Shown: positions 43,551 through 52,537 of the stretch, in pieces | Numbering within the stretch: the stretch's first letter is position 1 | How the letters are laid out: each line of letters opens with the position of its first letter | NCBI RefSeq assembly: GCF_001611675.1 | Contig: NZ_CP014766.1 | Span: 2,170,001-2,234,000 of the forward strand | Reading direction: 5' to 3' | Length of the DNA stretch: 64,000 nt | Source: Pontibacter akesuensis | Lineage (GTDB): Bacteria; Bacteroidota; Bacteroidia; Cytophagales; Hymenobacteraceae | Made by a program: the position numbers and the translations under genes | Notes under the pieces: generated by a model | Told to the model about the DNA's origin: nothing | Seen by the model: the letters and a program-made list of their open reading frames with translations, nothing else | Database searches by the model: none

Positions 43551-44864
43551 TTAGCCGGATATGGCGCTTAGTTGGCTCTGAAACATCTCGATCATAGCGG
43601 TCTTCGTGCCGATTTTCCGGTTATAGTTTCGGATCTTGCCCTTCAGCATATTTCGGAACGATTCGTTGCTCGGGGAATCGTTCAGTTTGTCCAGGTTCGC
43701 CTCGAGCAGTTCCAGTTCGTTGCGGTCTGATTTGATGAACTCGCGCAGGGCCGTAATGCGGGCCTGCAGGCCATCTACCTCAGAGTACGTTTCCTCGGCA
43801 GCCTGCTGGCGCTTGCGAATGTAGTGCTCCAGGCTGCTCATCTCAAACACGCGGTCGCAGGCTTTGATGAAGCGCTCCCACACAGCATCTGATACCTCAG
43901 GACGAACAGGACCGAGTTTTTTCCACTCTGCCTGCAGCTCCTTCGCGCGTTTCACAGCTTCGCCCAGGCTGCGTTCCTGCAGCAGGCGCTCGGCTTCGGC
44001 GGCCAAGTTCTGCTTGCCCTCGTAGTTCTGCTCGTAAAATTGCTCTCTAGATGCTGATTTCTCTTTCTGTATCTTGCGCTTCAGGCGCTCAAAAAAGTGA
44101 TTGTGCGCCTTTCGGAAGTCGCCCCACATTTTCGTCATGGCCGTGCGCGAAAGGGTGCCGCCTACTTCTTTCCACTGGTTCTGCAGTTGCTTCAGTTTGG
44201 CAGTCGTTTCCTCCCAGTCCTCTGAATTCATCAGCGCATAAGACTGGTTGATTAAGTCTCTGTACCGCTCGTAGGTGCGGTTCTGCATGCGTTTTTTATC
44301 CTCGAAGAAGTTCTTTTTGCGCTCGAAGAATTTTTCTACGGCATTGCGGAAGCGCTCCTCCACCTCATCGGTTAGCTCCTTTTCCACCGGGCCGGTTTTG
44401 ATCCAGGTGGTGCGGAGTTCCTTCAGCTTCTCAGTGGCCTCTTTCCAGTCGATGCTCTCGCTGTAGGCCTCTGCCTCCTGCGTAAGGGCAATTTTCAGGC
44501 TCAGGTTCTTCTCGCGGTTTTGCTTGATGGTGTCGTTTATCTCTTCCTCGGTTCTGCTGAGCGTGTAGTACACTTGCTCAAAGTCGCCGAGGGCGTCGAA
44601 GTTGCCGATCTGCTCTTTCATGTGCAGCACTTTCATCAGGAAAGAACCTTTGTTATCAGAGGTTGCGATGCGCTCCAGCAGGTTGTTCACCTTATCCTGA
44701 AACATATCGAAACGCTTGGCAAAGTACACCAGCGAATCATCTTCAGACTCTTTTACATCGCCCACCTGGCGTGCAGGGTAGTTCATAAAGGGCTTAAGCC
44801 ATACTTGCTGGTCTTGAATAAAGCCATACTTCTTGGCTTCTTCCAATAGGTCGGTGTTTTCCAT
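43551..44864 (-). CDS. DUF349 domain-containing protein
   Basis: A 437-residue, almost wholly helical cytoplasmic protein made of at least three repeats of about 70-75 residues, each with a W-based core: ATEKLKELRTTWIKTGPVEKE, TTAKLKQLQNQWKEVGGTLSR and AVKRAKELQAEWKKLGPVRPE. Each is followed by a WxxFRKAxxxFFERxK-type helix. The C-terminus is a coiled coil with a Lys/Arg-rich end. DUF349 proteins are common in Bacteroidota and mycobacteria; some have been linked to competence or stress, but no role is established here. Confidence 0.9.
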   Translation of the reverse strand: MENTDLLEEAKKYGFIQDQQVWLKPFMNYPARQVGDVKESEDDSLVYFAKRFDMFQDKVNNLLERIATSDNKGSFLMKVLHMKEQIGNFDALGDFEQVYYTLSRTEEEINDTIKQNREKNLSLKIALTQEAEAYSESIDWKEATEKLKELRTTWIKTGPVEKELTDEVEERFRNAVEKFFERKKNFFEDKKRMQNRTYERYRDLINQSYALMNSEDWEETTAKLKQLQNQWKEVGGTLSRTAMTKMWGDFRKAHNHFFERLKRKIQKEKSASREQFYEQNYEGKQNLAAEAERLLQERSLGEAVKRAKELQAEWKKLGPVRPEVSDAVWERFIKACDRVFEMSSLEHYIRKRQQAAEETYSEVDGLQARITALREFIKSDRNELELLEANLDKLNDSPSNESFRNMLKGKIRNYNRKIGTKTAMIEMFQSQLSAISG

Positions 44865-45122
44865 TTTACTGGATAGGGTTAGGGTCGTACGTGAATGATG
44901 GATAAGGCATCGGGTAAACTAATTTTAGCATACGCATGCAGGCCTTCAGCGTTTGCTGTAACCGCTTGGGCCCGAAAGATAGGGCTGTCCGGCATCCAAA
45001 AGCAGCATGGTGCTAAAATCAGTAAGGCGCACTTTAGCCATACTGTTTTTACAAGTTTAACTATTTCAGCGCAATTTAGTGGACCATAAACACATGAAAT
45101 TTTACGATATTTGTAATTTAGT
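44865..45122. other. divergent intergenic region upstream of DUF349 and ettA
   Basis: About 260 bp between divergent genes. I see no repeat, AAGTATR motif or RNA fold. The end ACGATATTTG near 45108 is a poor match to the -7 element. Confidence 0.4.
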
Positions 45123-45194
45123 ATGAAATATGACATAAAAGGGCCGCCGCCAAAGCGCTATCTGGCGCCCAAGCAGCAAAGGCCTCTAAAGTAA
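45123..45194 (+). CDS. possible 23-residue leader peptide upstream of ettA
   Basis: ATG at 45123 opens a 23-codon frame to TAA at 45192-45194, 26 bp before ettA. The product MKYDIKGPPPKRYLAP... is basic and has three consecutive prolines (codons 8-10), a known ribosome-stalling context. GGGCCGCC and GGCGCCC inside it can pair. Whether it is translated is unknown; it may be chance. Confidence 0.35.
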   Translation: MKYDIKGPPPKRYLAPKQQRPLK

Positions 45195-45220
45195 TTCCGC
45201 TTAAACTATAAAAAGACAGC

Positions 45221-46891
45221 ATGAGCAACGAAACGATAATCTTCTCGATGGCTGGGGTTAGCAAGATCTACCCACCACAGAAACAAGTCCTTAAAAATAT
45301 CTACCTCTCCTTCTTCTATGGCGCCAAAATCGGCGTGCTGGGCCTTAACGGATCCGGTAAGTCCAGCTTGCTGAAAATCATCGCTGGCGTTGACAAGCAG
45401 ATACAGGGAGAAGTGGTGTGGTCGCCAGGTTACTCGGTGGGTTACCTGGAGCAGGAGCCGCAGCTGGACCCAACCAAAACCGTGCGCGAGGTAGTGGAAG
45501 AGGGCGTGAGCGAAGTGGTGGCCCTGTTGAAGGAATTCGACGAGATCAACATGAAGTTCGGCGAGGAGATGACCGATGATGAAATGACCAAGCTCATCGA
45601 GCGGCAGGGCGAGGTGCAGGAGAAACTCGACCACCACAACGCCTGGGAACTGGACAACCGCCTGGAGCGCGCCATGGATGCCCTGCGCACGCCGCCGGAA
45701 GACGCCATTGTCGGCAACCTGTCGGGTGGTGAGAAGCGCCGCGTGGCCCTTTGCCGCCTGCTGCTGCAGGAGCCGGACGTGCTGCTGCTGGATGAGCCTA
45801 CCAACCACCTCGACGCTGAGTCGGTGGACTGGCTGGAGCAGCACCTGAAGCAGTACAAAGGCACCGTTATCGCTGTTACCCACGACCGCTACTTCCTCGA
45901 CAACGTGGCAGGCTGGATTCTGGAGCTGGACCGTGGCGAGGGAATTCCGTGGAAAGGCAACTACAGCAGCTGGCTGGAGCAGAAGGCAAGCCGCTTAGCG
46001 CAGGAAGAGAAGACCGAGAGCAAGCGCCAGAAGACCCTGCAGCGCGAGCTGGAGTGGGTGAAGATGGCCCCGAAAGCACGGCATGCCAAATCGAAGGCGC
46101 GTATTAGTCAGTATGATAAACTGGCCAGTGAAGAATCAAACCAGAAAGAGGCAAAGCTGGAGTTGTTCATTCCGGATGGACCGCGTCTGGGCTCACAGGT
46201 GATTGAGGTGAACAACGTAAGCAAGGCCTACGGCGATAAACTGCTGTTCGAGAACCTGAGCTTCGAGCTACCACAGGGTGGCATTGTGGGCATTATCGGG
46301 CCAAACGGTGCCGGTAAAACCACTTTGTTCAAACTCATCACAGGCCAGGAACAACCAGATGCCGGTGACTTTACCGTGGGCTCGACAGTACAGATTTCTT
46401 ATGTGGACCAGGAGCACGCTCAGCTAGACAACAACAAGTCTGTGTTTGAGGTGATCTCAGGAGGAACAGAGCACATGATGATGGCGGGCCGACAGATTGT
46501 GTCGCGTGCCTATGTGAGCAAGTTTAACTTTACAGGCGGCGACCAGGAGAAGAAGGTAGACAAGCTGTCGGGTGGCGAGCGCAACCGCGTGCATCTGGCC
46601 ATGACGCTGAAAGAAGGCGGCAACCTGCTGCTGCTCGATGAGCCAACCAACGACCTGGACGTGAACGCGATCCGTGCGCTGGAAGATGCCCTGGAGAACT
46701 TCGCAGGCTGTGCCGTAATCATCTCGCACGACCGCTGGTTCCTGGACCGTATCTGCACGCACATCCTCGCGTTTGAGGGTGAGTCGCAGGTATACTGGTT
46801 CGAGGGCAACTACTCAGATTACGAAGAGAACAAGAAGAAGCGCCTTGGTGATGCCGAGCCGAAACGCATCCGCTACAAGAAGCTGGTGTAG
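45221..46891 (+). CDS. ettA: energy-dependent translational throttle protein EttA (ABC-F)
   Basis: A soluble ABC-F ATPase of 556 residues that binds the ribosomal E site and tunes the first peptide bond to the ATP level. Two ABC domains: Walker [12 protein letters not shown] (about 41) and [11 protein letters not shown] (about 361), signatures [12 protein letters not shown] and [12 protein letters not shown], Walker [14 protein letters not shown] and [13 protein letters not shown]. The P-site tRNA linker lies near 245-310, and the [13 protein letters not shown] stretch is typical. Length and ends match EttA, not Uup. Confidence 0.95.
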   Translation: MSNETIIFSMAGVSKIYPPQKQVLKNIYLSFFYGAKIGVLGLNGSGKSSLLKIIAGVDKQIQGEVVWSPGYSVGYLEQEPQLDPTKTVREVVEEGVSEVVALLKEFDEINMKFGEEMTDDEMTKLIERQGEVQEKLDHHNAWELDNRLERAMDALRTPPEDAIVGNLSGGEKRRVALCRLLLQEPDVLLLDEPTNHLDAESVDWLEQHLKQYKGTVIAVTHDRYFLDNVAGWILELDRGEGIPWKGNYSSWLEQKASRLAQEEKTESKRQKTLQRELEWVKMAPKARHAKSKARISQYDKLASEESNQKEAKLELFIPDGPRLGSQVIEVNNVSKAYGDKLLFENLSFELPQGGIVGIIGPNGAGKTTLFKLITGQEQPDAGDFTVGSTVQISYVDQEHAQLDNNKSVFEVISGGTEHMMMAGRQIVSRAYVSKFNFTGGDQEKKVDKLSGGERNRVHLAMTLKEGGNLLLLDEPTNDLDVNAIRALEDALENFAGCAVIISHDRWFLDRICTHILAFEGESQVYWFEGNYSDYEENKKKRLGDAEPKRIRYKKLV

Positions 46892-46892
46892 T

Positions 46893-46932
46893 TTTTAATT
46901 ATGAATTAGGAATGATGAATTAAGAATTGTTT
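46893..46932. repeat. AATTATGAATTAGGAATGATG-type short repeat
   Basis: AATTATGAATTAGGAATGATG lies 2 bp after the ettA stop. Same family as 2029-2062. Confidence 0.55.
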
Positions 46933-46944
46933 CTTCCGAAGTAT

Positions 46945-46988
46945 AAAAGCAAAGGCCGTTGTGGATGCACAGCGGCCTTTGCTTTTTT
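46945..46988 (+). terminator. ettA terminator
   Basis: A 16-bp stem with one G-T pair (46945-46960 and 46971-46986) and a 10-base loop ends in six T. An AAGTATA motif overlaps its foot. Downstream, 47018-47070 holds a TTTCAGGATGACA repeat piece and CCCCTCCTCGAAGGGG. Confidence 0.8.
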
Positions 46989-47159
46989 AGACTGATCGTT
47001 CACAAGTAGCCCGTCACGTTTCAGGATGACAAAAAAGTGTAGCGAAGATTCCCCTCCTCGAAGGGGCAGGTTTGTTTGGCGCTGCCTGAAATCAACAATG
47101 AAAATTGTAACTTTGAAGGGAGCATCTTTTTTTGTTGCTTAGGGTTTCTTCAAACAAGT

Positions 47160-48152
47160 ATGATCCGATACCTCCAGCATGCGCAGCTAGACAAAGCGAA
47201 GTGGGATGCCTGCATCACCGCCTCTGCCGATGACATGGTGTATGCCCTGTCGTGGTTTCTGGATGTGGTGTCGCCGGGGTGGCAGGGATTGGTGGAGGAA
47301 GAGGCCGGGAGCTACGTGACGGTGATGCCGCTGCCGGGGATTACAAAGATGGGCTTCCCTTACCTGGGGCAGCCGTTCCATACGCACCAGCAGGGCATTT
47401 TTACCACAACCCAAAGCAGCGCCGGCATCCGCGAGAAATTCCTGGAGCTGATGGTGAAGCGCTACAAGTTCATTTACAACTACCGCTTTAACATGAGCGA
47501 CACGCCGCACCTGGAAAAGCTGCAGGACAAGTATGAGCTAGTTGCCCGCTACACCCGCTACTTGCCCCTGAACAAGCCCTACGCGGAGCTGTACAAAGGC
47601 TACACCCGCGACCGCAAAATGAACCTGAAGCGGGCGCAGCGTGCCAACCTCAGCCTCTTCGAAAGCGATGACATTGAGCCGCTCATCCAGCACTTCAAGA
47701 TCCACATTGAGCACAAGGTAGTGGGCGGTGTGTCTGAGCACACGTACCAGCTGCTGCGCGATCTATTTGCGGTGCTGAAGGCGAAGGGCGCGGCGCAGCT
47801 GATTTACACGACGGCCGGAGGTGAGGTGAATGCCGGTTGCCTTTTCATCAAGTATAACGGCGTGATCAGCTACGCCTTCAACTCGGCCGACAGCGAGGGA
47901 CGCGTTACGAACGGGCGCACCCTGGTGCTCGACGAGATGATCCGGCAGCACGCGGACACCGACTACACGCTTGATTTTGAGAGCCCGATGATTGAGCAGA
48001 TCGAACACTTTTACGCGAGCTTCGGGGCGCACCGGGTAAAGTATTTTGCTATTCGGCACAACGCGCTGCCGCTTTACGTGAGAATTATTCGTGACATCCG
48101 CATAAAAGTATACCGCACGTTTTTTTCATCTGGCGTGGCGGAAGAAGTATAA
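47160..48152 (+). CDS. FemAB/BioF2-like GNAT acyltransferase (first of a tandem pair)
   Basis: A 330-residue protein beginning MIRYLQHAQLDKAKWDACI. YKGYTRDRKMNLKRAQRANL (about 166-185) is the basic stretch of FemAB-like GNAT folds, and GGEVNAGCLFIKYNGVISYAFNSADSEG with DFESPMIEQIEHFYASFGA marks the C-terminal domain. Such proteins add amino acids or acyl groups to peptidoglycan, tRNA-derived or lipid acceptors; the acceptor is unknown. The start codon is part of AAGTATG. The next gene, a close relative, begins 5 bp after the stop. Confidence 0.82.
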   Translation: MIRYLQHAQLDKAKWDACITASADDMVYALSWFLDVVSPGWQGLVEEEAGSYVTVMPLPGITKMGFPYLGQPFHTHQQGIFTTTQSSAGIREKFLELMVKRYKFIYNYRFNMSDTPHLEKLQDKYELVARYTRYLPLNKPYAELYKGYTRDRKMNLKRAQRANLSLFESDDIEPLIQHFKIHIEHKVVGGVSEHTYQLLRDLFAVLKAKGAAQLIYTTAGGEVNAGCLFIKYNGVISYAFNSADSEGRVTNGRTLVLDEMIRQHADTDYTLDFESPMIEQIEHFYASFGAHRVKYFAIRHNALPLYVRIIRDIRIKVYRTFFSSGVAEEV

Positions 48153-48157
48153 ACCAG

Positions 48158-49138
48158 GTGCCGCACTTACTCCAACATACACAGCTAGACAAAACCTCCT
48201 GGGATGCCTGCATTGAGGCATCGGGGCAGCGGCAGGTATATGCACTGTCGTGGTACCTGGATGTGGTGTCGCCGGGGTGGCAGGCGGTGGTGGAGGAGGA
48301 GAGTGGCAGTTATGTAGCCGTGATGCCGCTACCGGTGCGGCACAAGTATGGCATTGCCTATTTGCAGCAGCCGCTGTTTTGCCAACAGTTGGGCATCTAT
48401 ACTTTGCATGAACTCACACCGGAAATGGCCGCGGAAATGCTGGCAGTGGTGCGGAATAACTTCAGCTATTCCGCCAGTTACGCCTTCTGCACGGCCAACA
48501 CCAATGTGCTGCAACGTACTGAACCTGATGCAGCCACCACCGCTTTTTTATTCACCCATTACCTGCCCCTACAAGAATCTTACGAGCAGCTTTGGAAAGG
48601 CTATACCCGCGATCGCAAGTATAACCTGAACAAGGCTCGCCGCGAGAAAACCAGTATCACCCAAGGCCGGGATATCGAACCGCTGGTCCGGCTGTTCAGG
48701 CAGAATATTGCACATAAGATCTACGGAGGCGTAGCGGCAGAAGCCTATCCAATGCTTCGCCGGTTATACACAGCCGCTGTGGAAAATGGAGTGGGCGAGT
48801 TGCTTTACACGGTTTCGGAAGACGGCGGCATAACGGCGGGAGGTTTTTTCTTATACTATGGCGGGCATATCACCTACATCTTCAACGCAGCCGACAGTAA
48901 TGGGCGCAGGCATAACGGGCGTACACTAATCTTGGATGAGGTTATCCGGCGGAACGCCGGAACACAGCAGGTGCTTGACTTCGAAAGCCCGATGATTGAA
49001 AGTATAGCTGGCTTCTACCAGAGCTTCGGGTCCAGGCCTGTTCCTTTTTATGAGTGGCGCTACAACAGACTGCCGCTTCCCATCAGAATTATAAAGCAGG
49101 TACGCCAGCAAGTGCTCCTGCGCTTCCTGAAGCGGTAA
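48158..49138 (+). CDS. FemAB/BioF2-like GNAT acyltransferase (second of a tandem pair)
   Basis: A 326-residue paralogue of the preceding protein, begun by GTG. WKGYTRDRKYNLNKARREK and DFESPMIESIAGFYQSFGSRPVPFYEWRYNRLPLPIRIIKQ align in order with it; the whole N-terminal half (HTQLDKTSWDACIEAS, DVVSPGWQAVVEEESGSYVAVMPLP) does too. Tight spacing makes an operon near certain. The acceptor is unknown. Confidence 0.82.
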   Translation: MPHLLQHTQLDKTSWDACIEASGQRQVYALSWYLDVVSPGWQAVVEEESGSYVAVMPLPVRHKYGIAYLQQPLFCQQLGIYTLHELTPEMAAEMLAVVRNNFSYSASYAFCTANTNVLQRTEPDAATTAFLFTHYLPLQESYEQLWKGYTRDRKYNLNKARREKTSITQGRDIEPLVRLFRQNIAHKIYGGVAAEAYPMLRRLYTAAVENGVGELLYTVSEDGGITAGGFFLYYGGHITYIFNAADSNGRRHNGRTLILDEVIRRNAGTQQVLDFESPMIESIAGFYQSFGSRPVPFYEWRYNRLPLPIRIIKQVRQQVLLRFLKR

Positions 49139-49310
49139 GGGCAGAAGTAACCAACCCTTTGGCTTCCAGTCCCTTAATTAAAGTTTGTAGATGGGAATAG
49201 TTGCACCAAAAAATAACATAGTACTTAACCTATATTAAATTAAACGCGTATAGCAGAGTAGATTTAGTTTAATAGAACTAAACAATGTTTAACTTTAAAA
49301 ATGTTGAGTT

Positions 49311-49412
49311 ATGAAAAAACTATACGCAAATGAGGAGTCTGTTGCCTACTGGATCATCATCGCTTATTTTGCATCCGTAGCAACCATTGCACAAATCGTT
49401 ACAGCCATTTAA
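49311..49412 (+). CDS. 33-residue single-span membrane micro-protein
   Basis: ATG at 49311 to TAA at 49412 encodes MKKLYANEES followed by about 22 hydrophobic residues (VAYWIIIAYFASVATIAQIV) and a short end. It has the shape of a small membrane protein with a positive-inside start, lies 172 bp after the acyltransferase pair and is closed by a strong hairpin 18 bp downstream, which supports its being a real gene. I do not know a family. Confidence 0.55.
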   Translation: MKKLYANEESVAYWIIIAYFASVATIAQIVTAI

Positions 49413-49429
49413 TCGCTGTCGTCCCATAA

Positions 49430-49470
49430 CAAGAAAAGGCCGTACGTGCGCGTACGGCCTTTTCTTGTTT
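49430..49470. terminator. bidirectional terminator after the micro-protein
   Basis: A perfect 17-bp stem (49430-49446 and 49451-49467), loop of four, with AAGAAAA and TTTTCTT at the feet. It lies between convergent genes and may serve both. Confidence 0.8.
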
Positions 49471-49498
49471 AAAAGATTTTGGTTACGAGGTGCCTGAA

Positions 49499-51073
49499 CT
49501 ATTTCACCTTCTCGAACTTCAGCTCATCAAAGTGAAAGTCCGGGTTGTTAGAGTCCATGCGCATGGAGGCTATGGCTCCGTCTTCGCCTGCCAAAAAACG
49601 CACATTAGTCGGGTGTAGCAACGCAAAGTCGTTTTTCCAGTCCAGGTTAAAGATGTCGTGCTGCCAAAAGCTCAGTTCCCCACCCAATGCCGGGGCAGGT
49701 TCCAGTTGCAGGTGCAGCTTTCCGTCTTTCAGTGTAACAGTAGCGTTGCCATACAGCTCGCTGTGGTAAGTTCCGGCGTAGTCAGGCAACGCGCGGGCAG
49801 GTTCTCCTTTGCGCTGTTTTTTCTCCTTCGGCGCCTTTGCGACAGCAGCTGCTTCTTTCTGCTTTGCCTTGGCAGCGTTGTCCAGATACTGCTGGCTCCA
49901 GTCGCGGCCGTTTTCCACTTCTAAAAGCTGATCGACGGTGTAATTGGCAAGTGGTGTCATGATGCTGCTCATGCTGTTGGTGAATATCACAATGCCCAGG
50001 TTTTCCTCCGGCACCAGCACCGTACGGCTGTTCATCCCTTCGTGGCCACCGCCATGGTACACTAATTTGCGTCCCTCATAGTCACTCACAAACCAGCCCA
50101 GGCCGGCAGCGGTGAAGTGGGTGGAAGGGATGTTTCCTTCCGCCTGCTTCGACACGGGTGTGGCATTGTGCGCCTGCCACATGTTGCGGCTGGCCTCCTC
50201 GCTGAAAATCTCTTTGCCCGCGTACGTACCCCGGTTTAGCTGCAGGCGCAGCCATTGCGCTGCCTGGTTTACGCTGGTGAAAATACCGGCAGCCGGGTTC
50301 CAGTTGTCCCAGGCGGTGAGGGTGGTGGCACTTGGTTTGCCGTTGGCATCAAAGCCGTGCGGCGAGGCCACGTTCTGCACGCCTTTCAGCTCATTTACAG
50401 AAGTATAAGAGCGGTTCATGCCCAGCGGCTGAAAGAACGTCTGCTTGATATAATCTTCCCATTTCTGCCCTGTTACCTGCTCTATCACCTCCCCTGCGGT
50501 AATGTACATCAGGTTAGAGTAGCCGTAGCCATCGCGGAACCCGTACACGGGCTCCAGGTAACGCATGCGCTTGATGATTTCGGGACGGCTATACGTGGTG
50601 TTGTACCAGAGCAAATCGCCGCTGAAGGTTTTAAAACCCACGCGGTGGCTCAGCAGGTCTTCGATCGTCAGGTTCTCGGTTACAAACGGGTCGTAGAGCT
50701 GCAGGTAGGGCACATAATTCTTCACTTTGTCCGTCCACTTAATCTTGCCCTGATCCACCAGTGTGGCGAGAGCGGCGGCAGTATAGGCTTTGGTGTTGGA
50801 GGCGATGCCGAAAAGTGTGTTGGCATCTATCTGGCCGCCGGTTTTATTGTTGAGAACGCCGTAGCCTTTCGCAAAAATCACTTCATCGTCCTTTACAATG
50901 GCGATGGCCATGCCCGGCACGTCCCAGGCATCAAGGGCTTTCTGGTAATAAGCATCGAGTTGCTGCAGGGTGGCAGCTTTTTTTTGCTGTGCCCAGGCCT
51001 GCGGTTGCACCAGCAGCGCCAGCAGCAGAAGCAGCACAAGGCGGAGCTGCTTCAGTGTGTTTTGGTTCGTCAT
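49499..51073 (-). CDS. serine hydrolase (beta-lactamase class C / AmpC-like) with DUF3471
   Basis: A 524-residue exported protein: signal peptide (hydrophobic 12-25, cleavage after AWAQ). The penicillin-binding-like fold has the SxxK motif in FGIASNTKAYTAAAL (Ser about 93), YSN in YGYSNLMYITAGEV (about 183) and HGGGHEGMNS (about 343) in place of KTG. A C-terminal DUF3471-like domain (about 420-520) follows a Lys/Ala-rich linker. Likely a periplasmic peptidase or esterase; many relatives do not attack beta-lactams. Confidence 0.92.
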   Translation of the reverse strand: MTNQNTLKQLRLVLLLLLALLVQPQAWAQQKKAATLQQLDAYYQKALDAWDVPGMAIAIVKDDEVIFAKGYGVLNNKTGGQIDANTLFGIASNTKAYTAAALATLVDQGKIKWTDKVKNYVPYLQLYDPFVTENLTIEDLLSHRVGFKTFSGDLLWYNTTYSRPEIIKRMRYLEPVYGFRDGYGYSNLMYITAGEVIEQVTGQKWEDYIKQTFFQPLGMNRSYTSVNELKGVQNVASPHGFDANGKPSATTLTAWDNWNPAAGIFTSVNQAAQWLRLQLNRGTYAGKEIFSEEASRNMWQAHNATPVSKQAEGNIPSTHFTAAGLGWFVSDYEGRKLVYHGGGHEGMNSRTVLVPEENLGIVIFTNSMSSIMTPLANYTVDQLLEVENGRDWSQQYLDNAAKAKQKEAAAVAKAPKEKKQRKGEPARALPDYAGTYHSELYGNATVTLKDGKLHLQLEPAPALGGELSFWQHDIFNLDWKNDFALLHPTNVRFLAGEDGAIASMRMDSNNPDFHFDELKFEKVK

Positions 51074-51221
51074 TAAGGTTTAGGTGGTTTGTGTGCAGCA
51101 AGATAACTATTTTTAGAGTGGCGTTAAAGCACATCGCCTGCCTGGGCCAACGAGCATTCCCGGAGCCCGCCGCATATGAGATTAATTTTGAATAACTGAC
51201 TTTAGAATAACTGAATCCTTT

Positions 51222-51301
51222 CCTGTCATCCGGGGAAGGCCTTATAAGCGGAGAGCAAAGTCCGTTGCACCATACCCACAAGATCCTTTCAGGATGACAG
51301 G
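51222..51301. repeat. inverted CCTGTCATCC / GGATGACAGG repeat
   Basis: Arms 51222-51231 and 51292-51301 match perfectly and enclose GATCCTTTCAGGATGACAG. Related to stretches at 2307 and 47020. The rest of the 311-bp gap holds one AAGTATA and no gene. Confidence 0.6.
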
Positions 51302-51384
51302 TTGGAAAAGAGCAAGTATAAATTCACTCGCTCATTCGCTCAACTACTCATTCAAAATTAATGTCAGACACCGCGGGGCTTCGA

Positions 51385-52359
51385 TCAACTGTCGCCTTCT
51401 TGGCGGGGTTTGTGCGTGCCTTTCTCGTAATCTTTTTTCTCCATTTCCAGTTGGTGGAGTTCCTCCGGTGTGAGGGTGTTGGCAAGCGTGCCGAGGCTGG
51501 GTTGGCCCGCATCTACCCAGGCGGTGTACCAGAAACTGGCGATGGAGCGGACAGCCAGTCGCATCTGCCGCTCTACCTGCCCGTTTAGTTTATCGCTGTA
51601 AGCCTTGGAGTAGGCGCGGGAGTAAACTCGGATAGTCACGTTGTTGCGCAGCTCAAAGCCATACTTCTTTTCCTCGTCAAACTCCTGCGCCAGCGCCTTC
51701 TCGAAGTAAAGAACAGAGTCCAGGGCCAGGTGGCTGGTGGCAATAATGTCCCAGGCTTTCAGCTGCGGCTGCTCAATGTAGTCGGCCTGGCCCACAAAGA
51801 AGTCATAGTTGTCGGAGAACAGCTCTGGGAGGCGCGACTCCCAGAAGCCATGGATGCCGTGCTGCCCCGTCAGTTGCCCGTTGTAGTTCTGGGTAGTGTG
51901 CAGCGGAACACAGGCGTCGGCGACATAATGCCCCAACTCGGTGCTTAGGCGCAGGATGCGTTCCATGTTGCGCTCCTTAAATGCCTGCGTAAGCTGGTAC
52001 TTCATTAGGCTGATGTGCCAGGGCACAATGCCGTAGGCCTGCAGGGTGTCTTCGCTGTACTGCGCCACCGCCTGCGGCCAGAAACGCGGCATCTTGTAAA
52101 GGGCGCTGTCGCCGTACACGTCCAGGTCGATGTAGTGGCGGGCGGCCTCGCCTTCCACGGCATAGCGGCGCTTGTCGGGGTTTACTGCGTTTTCGGTAAT
52201 GTAGCGGATGTGTTTTTTGTAGAAGCCCACCATTTCGGGAGGCAGGGCAAATACTGCCAAGCGGTTTATGCGCTGGTGCGCGAAAAAGCCCCAGGCATTG
52301 CCATGGAGCGGTAGCAGCAGGGAGAGCAGCAGCAGTATAGCTTTTAGTCTGATGGCCAT
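51385..52359 (-). CDS. zinc-dependent phospholipase C / S1-P1 nuclease-like protein
   Basis: A 324-residue exported protein. The signal ends LHGNA, leaving Trp as the mature N-terminus (WGFFAHQRINRLAV), and in this fold the N-terminal Trp binds zinc. Other ligand-like residues are seen in ARHYIDLDVYG (His, Asp about 75), STELGHYVADACVPLHTTQNYNG (about 143-165) and GQHGIHGFWESRLPELF. It probably cleaves phosphodiesters in the periplasm or outside; nuclease and lipase members cannot be told apart by eye. Confidence 0.82.
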   Translation of the reverse strand: MAIRLKAILLLLSLLLPLHGNAWGFFAHQRINRLAVFALPPEMVGFYKKHIRYITENAVNPDKRRYAVEGEAARHYIDLDVYGDSALYKMPRFWPQAVAQYSEDTLQAYGIVPWHISLMKYQLTQAFKERNMERILRLSTELGHYVADACVPLHTTQNYNGQLTGQHGIHGFWESRLPELFSDNYDFFVGQADYIEQPQLKAWDIIATSHLALDSVLYFEKALAQEFDEEKKYGFELRNNVTIRVYSRAYSKAYSDKLNGQVERQMRLAVRSIASFWYTAWVDAGQPSLGTLANTLTPEELHQLEMEKKDYEKGTHKPRQEGDS

Positions 52360-52537
52360 CGGTAGCCTGTACGCGATTTGCAGGCCTAAGGTCGGGTAAA
52401 TCTATTTAGAAGTATAGGCTAAGCAGCTGGCTTGCTTATACTTGCCGCTGTCCTGGCTGCTTCCGCCGGTAGTGTCCCCGTTCGGTTGGTAACTCTATGA
52501 ATGGAGCGTTAAAGGAAAGAGCTTTAGCGGCAGACGG

